DNA from: Asterias amurensis
Lineage: Eukaryota > Echinodermata > Asteroidea > Forcipulatida > Asteriidae
Length of the DNA stretch: 64,000 bases
Direction of reading: 5' to 3'
Assembly (NCBI RefSeq): GCF_032118995.1
Contig: NC_092651.1
Span: 22,552,349-22,616,348 of the forward strand
The translations under genes were made by a program, and so were the position numbers. A model generated the notes under the pieces. The model was not told where the DNA came from, did not search any database, and saw only the letters and a list, made by a program, of their open reading frames with translations. How positions within the stretch are numbered: the first letter of the stretch is position 1; every line of letters starts with the position of its first letter. This document shows positions 51,180-63,605 of this stretch, piece after piece.

Positions 51180-51878
51180 AGGATTATTCTCATAACTGGT
51201 TCCCTCTTCACCTCCGTCAGGTTTTCGTGAAAACCGGACGGATACCAGTCGTAGATTTCGCTATGTCCGCCATGATGAATTCAGCCGTGTAGTTTTGTTG
51301 TTTATTTATCGACGATGTTACGACGCAAAGTGGTTGATTGATCGTGAATTTCTTTTAATTTCGAGTTGTCATGTAGTCGTGAGTAAAAGTTACTATAGTT
51401 TATCCTGATTATCGTTTGGACAGGTGTGTTTCAGCGGGCTTAAGTCCGTCATTACGACGGGATAGTGTCGTCGCCGTCCGTGTTTGTTCCCGGTCCCGTC
51501 ACCGCCAATGCACGGCACTATGCACTGACTTTTTTTTCCGGAATTCAACAACGCAATGAATTTACTTCGGGCTATTGGCGGTCCAAACAATCCCGTTCAC
51601 CCTTCTTATTCACCGATTTGTACTCATTCCATGTCAGTTGGATGTAGAAGGATGCAGTCAAGTTGAATTGCAGGACAGAACCGTCACTGCTGCATTGCCT
51701 CTCGATCCCGAGAAAACGTCGTTAATTAATCAATCAACAACCAAAGTTTACCCCAACTTAATTCAATTCAATTTAGTCTTGACAAAACATAAATTAGTCC
51801 CTTACATTAACAATAATTCAGTCAAGTGCTGTCTTAAACTGTTAAACTTTTGAACATTGAAAGTGGGACGGAATCAGG
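51180..51878 (+). promoter_or_regulatory. CpG-rich presumed promoter/5' UTR region
   Basis: The stretch is richer in CG dinucleotides than the surrounding AT-rich DNA (for example 'cgtcgccgtccg' near 51470) and is free of the recognised MITEs. It contains several out-of-frame ATGs, including 'ccgccatgatg' near 51268. It leads into the candidate first coding exon at 51879. No TATA box or initiator could be assigned. Confidence 0.35.
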
Positions 51879-51911
51879 ATGTCCAGCAATTCATCAAAAA
51901 AGAATGACAAG
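51879..51911 (+). CDS. Candidate first coding exon of an unidentified gene (partial)
   Basis: ATG followed by 'MSSNSSKKNDK' and then a splice donor 'AAG|gtaatt'. The upstream ~700 bp is unusually CpG-rich for this window (about 51200-51500) and has several short upstream ORFs, as expected for a transcribed leader. The Ser/Lys-rich start gives no family identification. No matching phase-0 exon was recognised downstream to 64000, so if real the first intron exceeds 12 kb and the rest of the gene lies outside the window. It could instead be a chance ATG near a GT. Confidence 0.4.
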
Positions 51912-52420
51912 GTAATTTATTTATTTTTAACCTAGCTTTAGCAATTGTTTTTGCTGTTGAATAGCAAATATTGTGAAACTTTTTGTTTACATAATTATCA
52001 GCATCAGTGACAATGCATTTTTCTTGAGTTGAAACTAAGGAAGACACTCCTGTGTTCCGTATGTTTTTAACTATTCTGTACTTATTTGTTTCACTTTCCT
52101 CGCAATTTAAGGATTTCTTCTAAGTTCTAGTTTCATTTTTAAGGTGAAAACTATTGAACACAAAATAATCCAATTCATTTGTGTTTATAAATATGATAAC
52201 ATTCACACACACACACCCGTGTTGGTCAGTTGTATTGTACAGCAATGTGACTTTTCTATAGAAACTAATCACTTCATTTATTGTCATACTTGTATTGTAC
52301 TACAGTACAAGTTTGTAGCTATTTTTTAGGACAGATTGCGGAAGCCAACCTCGTTTTTCTGTTGTCAAGAGTTGACACCAAATTCATTATCAACACATTA
52401 AGCAGATCGGTCACTACGTA

Positions 52421-53037
52421 CGGATGTCGGACACTTTGTACCCTGGACACTTCGTACCTTCGGGACACTTCGTACCGTAACCAAATTGGTCACTTCGTAT
52501 TAGGACTATTTCGTACCGTGGGCGGGGTACGAAGTGACCATCAGCTGAGTCACTTCGTACCTTCAGCCGAGGCACTTCGTACCTTCATTAAAATGTGTAT
52601 TCCTCAATAATTTAATGTTCGTTGAGATAAAAAATTGATAATAGGCTACTTAATGAATTATAATTTTTGTTTGAATATGTGAATGTCATTTTTTATGTGA
52701 AATTAGTAGTTTGTATAAGTTAATTACCGCCAAGGACAACATCTTCCGCCAATATTTTTTACAGATATTTTAAAGTCAAACAATCATGCAATCGTCAAAA
52801 AGGCTCCTTGGTGTCCCAACAATATAGTAACAGTTGGTTTGATTTGCTTTTATTTAATAATCATCCGATCACAAAGCACAAAAAAATCATAAACGATGAA
52901 GAAATCCCGAATTAGTATGAAGGTAGGAAGTGCGTGAGAAGGTACGAAGTGACTCGTGAGAAGGTACGAAGTGTCCAAAGTCACTTCGTACCTTGAAAAG
53001 GTACGAAGTGTCAAGGGTACGAAGTGTCCTGACACCC
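52421..53037. mobile_element. 617-bp TIR element built from GGTACGAAGTG words
   Basis: Outer ends 'GGATGTCGGACACTTTGTAC' and 'GTACGAAGTGTCCTGACACC' are inverted and flanked on both sides by TACGTA (52415-52420, 53038-53043). About ten exact and several variant copies of GGTACGAAGTG, on both strands, fill the two ~150-bp flanks; the ~310-bp core is AT-rich and non-coding. Confidence 0.85.
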
Positions 53038-53127
53038 TACGTACTACTAAAAGTCGACAACACGCCGACGTACAATTTTCAACATTAAATTTCAACAGCA
53101 AATAAACCAATGGTTTTATAAGAGCCA

Positions 53128-53516
53128 TTACAGAAATGCAATGACATCTTCACGAAAAGTCTGAAATTAAAAAAACAATTTTTTATTATTTATAAATACA
53201 CAGAGTGCGGATGGACGCCGACTTGGCTGTTGATCATTCCTTTACTGGTAGATGAAGTGCTTACAACACAAAGGAGGGTGGGTGTCATACGTGTAGACTT
53301 TCTCTACACTGTGTGCGCAAGTGAACGTCTTTACATGACGCCCGCCCTCTATTGTGCTGTAAGCGCTAAATCCATCTTACCCATATCTGTATCATAATGA
53401 AATTGTAAAAACACGGTTTTTAAGCCAAGATGGCATCCAAACGCACTCTGTGTAAGTTCAAGTTTTTTTAGGTTAAAAATTCGGACTTTCCGTAAAGATG
53501 CCATTGCATTTCTGTC
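53128..53516. mobile_element. Foldback element, ~389 bp
   Basis: Left 'ACAGAAATGCAATGACATCT' and right 'AGATGCCATTGCATTTCTGT', with second arms 'ACACAGAGTGCGGATGG' / 'CCAAACGCACTCTGTGT'. Confidence 0.85.
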
Positions 53517-53949
53517 AATCAGTGAAACACACATCGTTCTATTATGTCTTTGGTTCTATTGCTGTTTTTGAGGTATTTGTTGAAACTCGTTGTCACAGTG
53601 TTGTCGGCTTTTAGTGGAACCCCATGTTGTTTTGTTAAAAGTCAGTGACTTAAAACATGACCAAAAACATTAATTTGTCATTACCAGAAGGGGTGGCCAG
53701 TTTTGCCCTATCCCAATTACTGGCAATGACCACGGCCTCCTTTTTGTCAGTTCTCCAGAGACTTATAGAACTGGTTGTGGAAAATTTGACCAAGTGATTG
53801 GGTTAGTTTGGCAATGATTATTAAGATTTACCCCCCCCCCCCCGACAAAGTTTCGCAACTCTGTCGCGGGGAGTCATAGACTATTGGGTGACTTTGTACT
53901 GAAGAAATGTGGGCCACCAAGGTCAAAACAGGGCATCAGTAGCTCTAGG

Positions 53950-54085
53950 CCAGCAGCCAGTTTCACAAAACTTTACGCAATCTTGCGTAAGTCCACTTGC
54001 GCAATGTTAATGGCACAACTTACACTATAAACGTTGCGCAAGTGGACTTACGCAGTTGCGTTACGTTTTTTGAAATCAGCTGCTG
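53950..54085. mobile_element. Foldback element with 'TTTACGCAATCTTGCG' arms
   Basis: 'CAGTTTCACAAAACTTTACG' ends mirror 'CGTTTTTTGAAATCAGCTG'; the inner 'AAGTCCACTTGCGCAA' / 'TTGCGCAAGTGGACTT' stem is perfect. Confidence 0.85.
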
Positions 54086-54583
54086 GTACATCAGTGTATA
54101 TAACATCAGGAGTCTAGGATTCAAATTCTGTTTGACCGAGTAGCTAGGTTGACGAGTCTTTCCTGGACCACCAGGATTTGAATCGTAAATTTGTCAGTCA
54201 CAATGTTGACCAGTGTACATGGGCAATGCTTTAAACCGTAATTCATATAAATACCCCAGACAGTTTCTCTACTCCTTTTGGTGGTCACGTGGGGGTATGG
54301 AAACGGTTGATAATGACCAGTGTTTATAACCAGCTGGCTTCTGCGTGTCAGGCCGCAAGAGTATCATGCGTAACGCAATTCATAGCTGTTAGTAACAGCG
54401 CGTAATTTACTTCTAAGCGAATGCGCGTAATCTATTTATAAGCGCATGCGCGTACACACAACCCACACGCAATCAGACTCTTCACAAAGTTTTTGAAAAA
54501 AATATTTAAAACCTCGACTTTTTAACTGTCAAAGTGTCTGTAATTGTATTTTTGTAACGTTTTTTAATAAAAGGGCATTTATG

Positions 54584-54745
54584 AATGGGAATGAAAGAGT
54601 AGTGACTCATCTGAAACGTCCGTTTAAAACCTTGCAGGGTCGTTGCCGTGCGCTAAAAGGCCCTTGCCCGACACGGCATATCTACCCTGCCAGCTTTAAG
54701 TGGCCGTGTAAGAACTCATCGCTACCCTTTTATTCCCTTATTATA
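54584..54745. repeat. Foldback element
   Basis: 'tgggaatgaaagagtagtga' and 'tcgctacccttttattcccttat' are imperfect inverted arms. The short open frame across it is not a gene. Confidence 0.55.
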
Positions 54746-57700
54746 CTAATGGGTAATTATATGTACGCAAGTTGAATCACCACACAAGCTACATCATGTA
54801 TCTGAAACTAGTTTAGTGGTTCACAGTTGAGTTCAGTATAATCCATTATACAATGTGCTGTGGCCTTGATAACCAGGAATGGCTGTTCAAGTATGGCTTA
54901 AGTGTACTCGGTAACCATGGGTACTAATGAGTGTATCCCAATCAATCTGGTGCTGGTGAATGTACCTATTGGGTACATGTATGCTGCGCTATTTGGTTTG
55001 ACTAATTGAACTGGTAATGGCAGACTGACTTCAAAGCCAATTTTGGTCATATGTTGACAGTTAGTCTGTCTTCCATCTAGGCGAACTTTTAGAATGAATA
55101 GCCTGATAATTGATTACAATGATGTAACTTCAATCTCATATCTACTTTTAGTAGAAAATAATGTTAATGTCATTTTAAAGACCAACACAAATGACACAAG
55201 TAAACATTTCCAATAGTATACTTTGATTGCACCAAGCTACATTGATGTTTGGCTAGAAACATTATACAAAAACTGTTATAACTCAACTGCTTCTAGTTTC
55301 ACTTGAATGAATTGGAATAGAAAATGCTACCCTACATGTACTAGAAAAGGGTTTTGACTGTGGCATTCATGTGTATCCACTGGATCAGCCAAATAATTGA
55401 CTCAATTCTACAACCAGACTGGCTGACTTGGGAGAATCACGTAGGGTTCCCTACTTTTTCCATCCGTTTGCATCGATGTGATTGAAAACAAAACCTTTTG
55501 TAAATTTACACTCATTACCTTTATGGCACCTTTCTAATTAAAATGAATGCTGGTCAACTTCCGTGTATCATCCTCCATGCAGAGTATAGGATATGATAAT
55601 AAAGAACAATTTCGCTTTTGGCACTAAGTTTTTTTGGCACCCTTTGACTGGGTAAATAAGAGATAAAAAGTTAACTATGGAGCGAACAGTTCCCTGTTTG
55701 AGATTGAGATGACTGAGTAATTTTATTGCCAAGAATTGTTTGCGTTTCAAAAGTAGACATCACTTTATTACTGAGTCACCTGTCATTGCAGACAGTTCGA
55801 TGAAAGACGATGTCACAATTTAATTCTGATTATGATAACGTTATGTAGGAGTCTACATGTTTGTTGTTCCTTGTATTGTACATGTAGCATTTACGGTGTA
55901 TTGCGACTGTAATTTTGCTGTGGGTTAGTTAAACTGATTTATTGAAAGGCCAGTTACATGTAGGCTGTAATCCTATTTTTCAATGATAAACAGCGAAGTA
56001 AGATGACGCAGTTGTATTTTGTGTATGATTACGTCCAATGCATGTATCCAATCAGATAGACAATGGAAGGTCATGTCTGAGTTAGGGACTGTGGCTAAGG
56101 CTATGACTGTCGCTAAGGGTGTTGCTATGCATGTCTGATACTTCAGTGCATGATGACATTGATCAAGCTGTAGCCACAACCGCCAATTCAAACGATTTAG
56201 TTTCAGCAGTTATTGCGATAGTCAAAAAGTGTTCGTTCTAATTTTTCCTCCATGATTTGTCATGCAGAAATAGAACTGTTTTTAACACTGCACTCTACCA
56301 GGGAATGAGTTTGTCCATTAATTTTGCATTAGGCATAATTAAAAAAATGTTATGTGGCGTAACCCGACCTACCCTAAAACTACGGCTGACCCTGGATACT
56401 TTTATTTTTTCATAGCAATAATTTTAGACTGAACTTATTGTTTGGATACTATAAAATGAAGCGCCAATTTGCCAAAGGATAGGCCTACAAGGTGCTGAAG
56501 AAAAAGGAATAACAAGACAGAACAAAGATGAAGTCGACCAGCTAAATACGACATTCTCAATGCTAATTTAGTTGCAAATCCTGCGTTTTGAGCAGTAATT
56601 GAAACGTTTTCAGTGTAGCATTTTGCTCTACTGTACAAGGGAAGTGAACGCCACAGTACATCGAAGCATTGAGAGAACAATGTTGTGCTGCTCATGAATG
56701 GTGTTATTGCATGGATCAGTGCATAGAGCGAGGAAGAGTGCTATTCACTTAATTAGCACTGACCCAATTCACAGTATCATAGAATGTCTAAAGGTACCTC
56801 AGTAAAACTTGTGACATTTAACAGAGTTTACAAAAGGGCCAAAGTGCCCGAACTTCATGCAGGCACAGCTTGTACACAAATGGAAGAATATAAATACTGA
56901 GGACTGTTAAGTTCGTTCTTAAAAACCGTTATACACATTTTTAACACTCATAAACTTTAGGGTTATGTCCTACGTACTAAAATGCCCATAGCGGCCGAAA
57001 AGCGGCTGCAAGATCTGACGTACTTGTACACCATACACATTGTACATACACCCTGATGTACATATAATGTACAATGTAACACTCAACCACAAAGGTCAAA
57101 GTAAATGTCAGTATCCTCAACAATTGACATTTTCAAATGTTTATCATGTTAAAATGTCTATGTTTCTAAAAACATGGCCTTACAAAGAAAAACAAAATAT
57201 TTAAAATACATGTATCAGCAATGTGACTTACTATGTAAGTCAAAGTCTTGGTGTTCGATAATGATTCACAAAAGTGAATGAGTCTGTTATGGTCTGTAAT
57301 GGGTTAACGTTAAAAATACTACATAGTGTATGCATAGAATACTGGTTATGGTACATGTAGGATTCACTTCCAGGTCTTATTGAGAGATTATTAGTCACTC
57401 ATAGTCAACATTTGAACACATGTTTTTTGTCCGTTCGTTAGGTCTGAGACGTGTATGCAATAATACATAAATTACGACTAAGTATGCACCCGTATGCAAT
57501 TCAATTGAAAATTATCAAACTTATCCAGTCATGAATTTAGGCCTACTGTACTGGCTGGTTGCTTTTAAAAACACTGGCCTCGGGCAGAAATGTTTCAATA
57601 TGAAATATTTATTTTAACGGACCAAGTTGTGACATTTATGAAGGCCTACCAGTCTGTCATTTCATAATTGATTCCAAAGTATGAAAAGCAATAGATGAGG

Positions 57701-59157
57701 TTCTAAGTAGACTAGATTCCACAAAATGCCCGTCAATCATGAGAAGATCTATCGTTCAAATAAGGCCACTTCTTATCGTATGCAGGTTAGATAGTGTTGA
57801 TGGCATCCCATATGGAGTCAAGCAGACTATATTGCATGAATATAGGCCTACATGATGAGATGCACAAGCTATAAGTGTTTAGGAAGGGTGTGCGTTATTA
57901 GAACATACACTTGGCCCCTAGCGAACTTGACACCTGTAACTATGAGTAGAAAACAATTAAAAGACAAGCTGCTTGGATCAATACATGTACTTGCGTCATA
58001 CTGTACTTCCTCTGATACATTATGTACATTAATCAAACAATCGTGTGCAGCTACCAGTGAATTGTTGATTCCAGTTAAAGCTGGAAATTAATGTAGGGGC
58101 TATAGTGTTGCCAATGCCATGTCAATGTACATGTACATTACAATGTAATATAAATGTAGTATAAATGTAGTATCCTGTATACATGTACGTGTGTACTGTA
58201 CACTGTCTGTACTGTACAATTTCCATTTCATAGCACTGCTTAACCGTAATCACAAGAAACGGCATGCTAACATTCCAGTGCTTACTGTCTGAAACTTAAT
58301 TAATGATGTAACAATTACAAATACATGGAGAACGCACAAGATTTTCCTGCTGAGCTGTGAAACATGTTTACACCAACATAAAATTTATTACATGTAGCAA
58401 ATTTTTCTGCTTCAGTAAGCACAACAATTTGCTATCATTAAAAGCGCTTTGAAAATGGGCACAGGATGGATGTTATTCCTACTTGAGTCGGTTTGTCTGA
58501 TTAGCTTACCCTTGAAAAATCCAACAAATTGTGGTTAATTAGCATGAAAATTGTATTAAACCTTACCAATGAATAGCTTAGCCCTGGTACTAATTCCTTC
58601 ATTTTTCTAAGGCCAATTAGTGTGCCTGATACACACAGTTGCTACAAAAATGTTGCTTTGCCCAAGACTGCATGCAGTATTACACACTGCTCTCTGAATA
58701 CCCTTACATGTGTGGCCATTGGTCACTGTTAAACACATTGATACTCTGGTCCAGACCCAATACAACTCAGCATGTTGTCTTTATGAGTCATTCAACACCT
58801 AAGGCCAAGGTCCAGTTACAGGTATTGATTTGTCTTGCCACATTCTTTGTTCTTCATGTACACAAGGAACTATTGGGTCTTTTTCATTCATGGTTTACCA
58901 TAGTTTTACCCTTACTCTATGGTTTCACATCCTTTTGAAGAGTTGGATGTATTTAGTGACTTAAATTGGTTTAAATTCCAAACAAAGCAGTCTTTGACAA
59001 GGTATACTTGTAAGCCTTTCTGAAGTTCTGTCAGTTTCTTTTTAAAACCACATCCTGTGTACATTTACAATATGTAGTAAAAGTAATTTATCATGACCAG
59101 ACACAACCATGACTTGAATAATGTGCATCCGACCAAGGCCAATGCCAAATTTCATTT

Positions 59158-59479
59158 ATAACAAACACTTACTGAGCACAGAATATTGCTTAGTAGAAAC
59201 AGGTTACCAGCCAAAACTATATGAGTTTGTGCTGTTGTTGTTGGTGCCCCACTCAATTTTCACTTTGGAATAGCAGATAAATTTGTCAAGCAGTATTTTC
59301 TGCTTAACACAGCTTTATGAAATTGGGCCCAGGGGTCGATTGCACAAAGACGTTAAAGATTGATCTTAACTGCAAATCGATCGTAGTTGCTAAGTAAAGT
59401 GTGATGTCACAATACAAACAATGGTAATACTGGCAATTTGTCTTACGATGAATTTTATTTCTTTGTGAAATCGGCCCCT
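59158..59479. mobile_element. Element B remnant abutting element C
   Basis: Partial B (59158-59330, ending 'tttatgaaattgggcccag') followed directly by a complete C (59331-59479, 'ggtcgattgcacaaag' to 'ctttgtgaaatcggccc'). C is in the opposite orientation to the 28133-28282 copy. Confidence 0.75.
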
Positions 59480-59922
59480 GGACTTTCATCTTTTAGAGGG
59501 CGAGCCTCCCTGTGGCCTCCATGTGAGCTTTATTCATGGATCAAGAATTAAATCATGCTCTAGATAACTTCCACCTTATCACATTAATAACATTTTAATG
59601 TCCATGTTATGGATAATAATAGAAGTACACTGTAGGCATACATGTACAGTACATGTATGTGAAAAATATAAACCATCATTGGCTAGTTGGATACTAAAAA
59701 ATTGATAAGCTTGAACAAGGTTGAAACACGGCGGACCACCATTGTTTAATTTATAGTTGAATAAGGTCAGTACAAGTTTCTTCATTGAAGATGTGAAGGA
59801 GAGCTACTGTCCTTAAAATTTTGAGTTTAGGAGAGTTGCAGTCCTCGGAACCAAACTGCATACATTAGTCTAAAAATGTTAATTGATATACAAAAATTTA
59901 TTATCTGTTCACTGTTTAAAAC

Positions 59923-60987
59923 TGATTGAGCAAGTAAGTTCAGATGTTGATACTTGCTTGTACCGGTAGCACATTTTAGGGTTACATTTGGCAAATTCAA
60001 TCCCCATTAGTTTCCTGATGGCCACGGTTGGCGAACAATGGCATTGGCAACCTTAAGCAGACACACTTCTGAGGTGTTGGCGAGTGGTTTTTAAAATGGC
60101 GGACAAGCATAATGTACTATTTTTTGGTCACAACTATAATTCAGTGTCTCTTCGGTGGTTGATAATAATGCAGATTTGAAATAACAATGTTAGGTAGTTG
60201 ATGACATGATGTACAGAACCAGACTACATATACAGCAAAAGCAAAGTTTTTTGAAAAACTACGTACGGTGTCGCCGTCTTCATTTTAGGGCGCCGCCATA
60301 TATTAAAGGGACACACCGGCTCACCGTTTACGCAATTTAGGGGTGTAGAATCATAAATAATGTTTTATAGATGGTTGCTGTAAAAAAAAATCATCAAAAT
60401 GTCACGTATTTAGCGAAAAATGATTTAAAAAAACCAAAGCGGCCATAAAAGCTTCCGTTACACGGACTCTTTGAATGTGAATCTTACGTTAGATTTTTCA
60501 CCATTATTTTGTAGCGATAATTTGAATACATGATCTTTTTCGTCAATTATTCGTAAATAATTTTGTAAAAAAAAGATTTAAATTTGGTTAAGTAAGATAC
60601 TTTTAGACGGCTGAAAGTAAAACTAGCCCGGAAGGTCACGCGATTGTTTGTACTACTTTTTGGTTAGAACAATCACGCGACCTGCGTTTGTGTCTTAAAA
60701 TGCTCAAAAACGGCTAAATTTGATTATTTTTTTTAAGGACTGTTCTTCTTCATTCCTGGAAGACTGTTAAAGTCATATCTTAGTCTATTTTGTAGCCCAA
60801 ATAGCCCAATTCGGCCGGTGTGTCCCTTTAACAACCCGTAGTGCGTTCCAATAAGATAAATCAAGATAAACAATGTTTGCGTGAACAGTTGTGATTGAGC
60901 AAGTAAGTTCAGATGATGATACTTGCTCGTAGCACATTTCAGGGTTACATTTTGCAAATTCAACCCCCATTAGTTTCCTGATGACCA
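59923..60987 (+). repeat. Two ~100-bp direct repeats 970 bp apart
   Basis: 59923-60023 and 60892-60987 both read 'gattgagcaagtaagttcag...cccattagtttcctgatg(g/a)cca' with ~10% divergence. Confidence 0.85.
60303..60831. mobile_element. 529-bp piggyBac-like MITE
   Basis: TTAA at both outer edges with inverted ends 'AGGGACACACCGGC' and 'GCCGGTGTGTCCCT'. TTAA target duplication is characteristic of piggyBac-type elements (also Kolobok). No transposase. Confidence 0.85.
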
Positions 60988-62689
60988 AAGCAAATAAACG
61001 GCATAGGCCTATCGATAGTTCTAATTTCCTGTCATGGTTACAATTTTTTCCAAGAGTTCTACTTTTCGCACTCCTTGGACAATGTTGAGGAATGCGCGGA
61101 GTTCATTGTACACTCACACTCCTTAAAATTGCAGGTGTATATTTGACACGCCTTTTAATGTCGCATGTTTATGCCTACGGAACATTACGTATTTTTATTC
61201 TGACATTGTTATTCACAGAATTTCAAGGCAATTGCCTCCATGCCCCCTGGACCGGGCCTTTGTGGCCATATAGAATTTCTTAAGTCCTATTGCATTCCCC
61301 TCATCTGTAAGAGGTGTGCCCTTTACCCATATAAAAATGCTCATTTCCTTACAAAAACAAAGAATCAGGCTTGAGCAATGTTGACTTAGTTCTTGCATTT
61401 CTTACACTACAAGGAGCATGGAGGTGACCTCCTTTGCCTTCTTGACCTTTTCTTCTCTACACCTGTCCCCTTGAGAGTATTCTGGACACATGTAATGTAC
61501 ATGCCACCATCATCAGTCTTTTTATGTAGTTCTTGCTCCTTTAAAATTTAAAGACAGTGGACACTCTAGTACTTCATTGAAATGTTAATGAAATGGAGGA
61601 CAGTGTCTCCTCTTCTTAAGTAGATTTAGTCTGATTCTAATCAGTTTGGCATCTATTTGATTCAAATGTTTAGTTTATAAGTAAGTTTGAACTGTTTGAA
61701 TTGTCGAGACCCCTAAAGCTCTTCTCAGAGCCAACACTATGTACAGAGATTTGCACATGGTCATGGTTGTACCCGCAAGTTTGTATTTTTTTTTTAGTTC
61801 GAACAAGTTAGTTATGTCGTGACTGTAGTAACGTTAGACTGTAGGATATAAATGAGGTTTAAACTTTGTTTTGCTGTGAGCAGTTATTTTGCCATCATAT
61901 TACATGTTATGTACATGAACTGTCCAGTTGCATTTTGAAGTTCATGCACCCAAAGGATTAAAATTAATGTGAACTTTGTTGATCAAATTTGCTGTGCTTA
62001 AAAATTGGCAAACCAGGTGCGCTTATACAATATATGTTAACTTGTTTCATGACGAAAGTAGGAAGTCAAAATTGTAAAATGGTGTGAAAAATACACCCAC
62101 ACCCAGGTACAAATAATATGCTGTTTGGATGACATGCTATTATTAATCATGCCCTGTCAAGCATGTCAACGCGCATTGAATTGCATTTTCTGTTTTGACA
62201 ATTCCTATAACATTGTTTATCTCGCTTACTTCCTCAAATATTGGCCATTAGTGGACATGATGATACTGAAAGGTGTGCAGTGAGTGTATAAAGCCTTGCA
62301 CTCTGGTGATGCAAGTACATCAATGTATGGTACATTTTGGAAGTTCAATGCCTCTGGGCTGGGTACTGTATTGTAAAATGCAAGTCATTGTTACAACAAT
62401 AAGTATTGTGTTATTCAGTGTGTTTACTTCGTTAGTGACAATATTGTCCAGGGTTCCCCCTAGTCACCAGGTATTTTCAAAGCTGTCTGGCACAGTGGCA
62501 GTCTGTAAATTTGTCATTATGTTTGTCAATGGGAGACTTTTGTGACACCTGGTTTTGCTATGCTTTAGCTTTATTCATTGTTCTCCTCTTGCTCAGCACT
62601 ACATGTACATGTAATGTAAACAATGGAAATTAACCTGGTCTGAGTCTGCTGCCACCTAATGTAGCGTTTCAAAGTCTCCCATTGAAACA

Positions 62690-63180
62690 AGGTCTTCGGA
62701 AGACTCTTTGGTTTTGAAAGCGCCATAGTGCAATCTGAGACATTTTAAATGGATTTATTTTGTAAATAGACTGATCCATTAGGCTCCGCCCACGACGCAC
62801 GTGTGAGCAAGAACACGTGAGCCTCTCCAATGCCATTCTACACAACTCTGCCGCGCGCACCAAGCAAATGCGCACGCATGTCGGACCTTATTTTGTCGGA
62901 CTTTTGGTTGCTGAATGAGTTGTGATTGGTCAACACGCAATGGGGCGGCCAGAGCTTAATGGATCAGTCTATTCAGGGATGCCAGTTTTCCGGCTATTGC
63001 CGGAAATCCGCTTTTTCAAATTTCCCCCGATTTTTTCCAGCACTCTGTGTTTCATCTGGCCGGAAAAAGAAAAAAAGAAAAAAACTTTTCCGGCGCTCCG
63101 TATTTCATCTGGCCGGAGAAAATAATTACATTTTATTGAAGGAAAGAGCCACTGGCATCCCTGTCTATTGTATCTGAAGC
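62690..63180. repeat. Inverted-repeat tract with CCGGAAA-rich arms
   Basis: 'ttttgtaaatagactgatcc' (62758) and 'ggatcagtctattcagggat' (62961) are inverted. Then 'ttttccggctattgccggaaa' and repeated 'tttcatctggccgga' follow to ~63120. Confidence 0.6.
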
Positions 63181-63429
63181 CCGCCCCTCCCCCTTACTTT
63201 TTTTCTCTCCTCTTTTTTGGCGTATTGGCCACAATTTGGTAACATTGATATCAAGGGGGGTGGGGAATTCAAGATGGCCGCACCGTAATAAAGGTCTATA
63301 CCCTACAATGTACACTGGCATTGGCTACAGTCTTTCATATGTTGCATGCCTGTATCTACGGGCAAATCCAGAAACGAAGAACTATATGTGTCAGTATAGG
63401 ATTTGAGGCATTGCATGGTGAGGTATCAA

Positions 63430-63605
63430 TGCGGTAACATCATGTGTGTATCTACTTGCCAGATAGAGTTTGTTCTGTAGAGAACTGTCCTGCTAAATAT
63501 TCTACTGCCGCGGAGTAGATTTATCGAAATGTTCGAGAGACTTCTCAGTTCTGAAAAGAACTGTCCTGCTTCTTAACTACTACCCGGGCCAAAGGTATAG
63601 AAAAT
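63430..63605. repeat. Dispersed repeat, inverted relative to the one at 41775-41960
   Basis: 'agacttctcagttctgaaaa' and 'gaactgtcctgcttcttaac' are the reverse complement of 'gttaaaaagcaggacagttc' and 'ttttcagaactgagaagtct' in STXBP4 intron 18. Confidence 0.7.

Larger units (their letters stand above)
53520..59150. other. Long stretch with no recognised coding exon
   Basis: Possibly the first intron of the gene starting at 51879. Contains a poly-C run at ~53832, the foldback elements listed separately, and a CG-bearing patch at ~54360-54450 ('gcgaatgcgcgtaat', 'gcgcatgcgcgtac'). Open frames are short and unmatched. Confidence 0.4.

Noticed and set aside
52281..52610. 109-codon frame in the 52-kb region
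   Set aside because: It is mostly the GGTACGAAGTG-word transposon read as protein.
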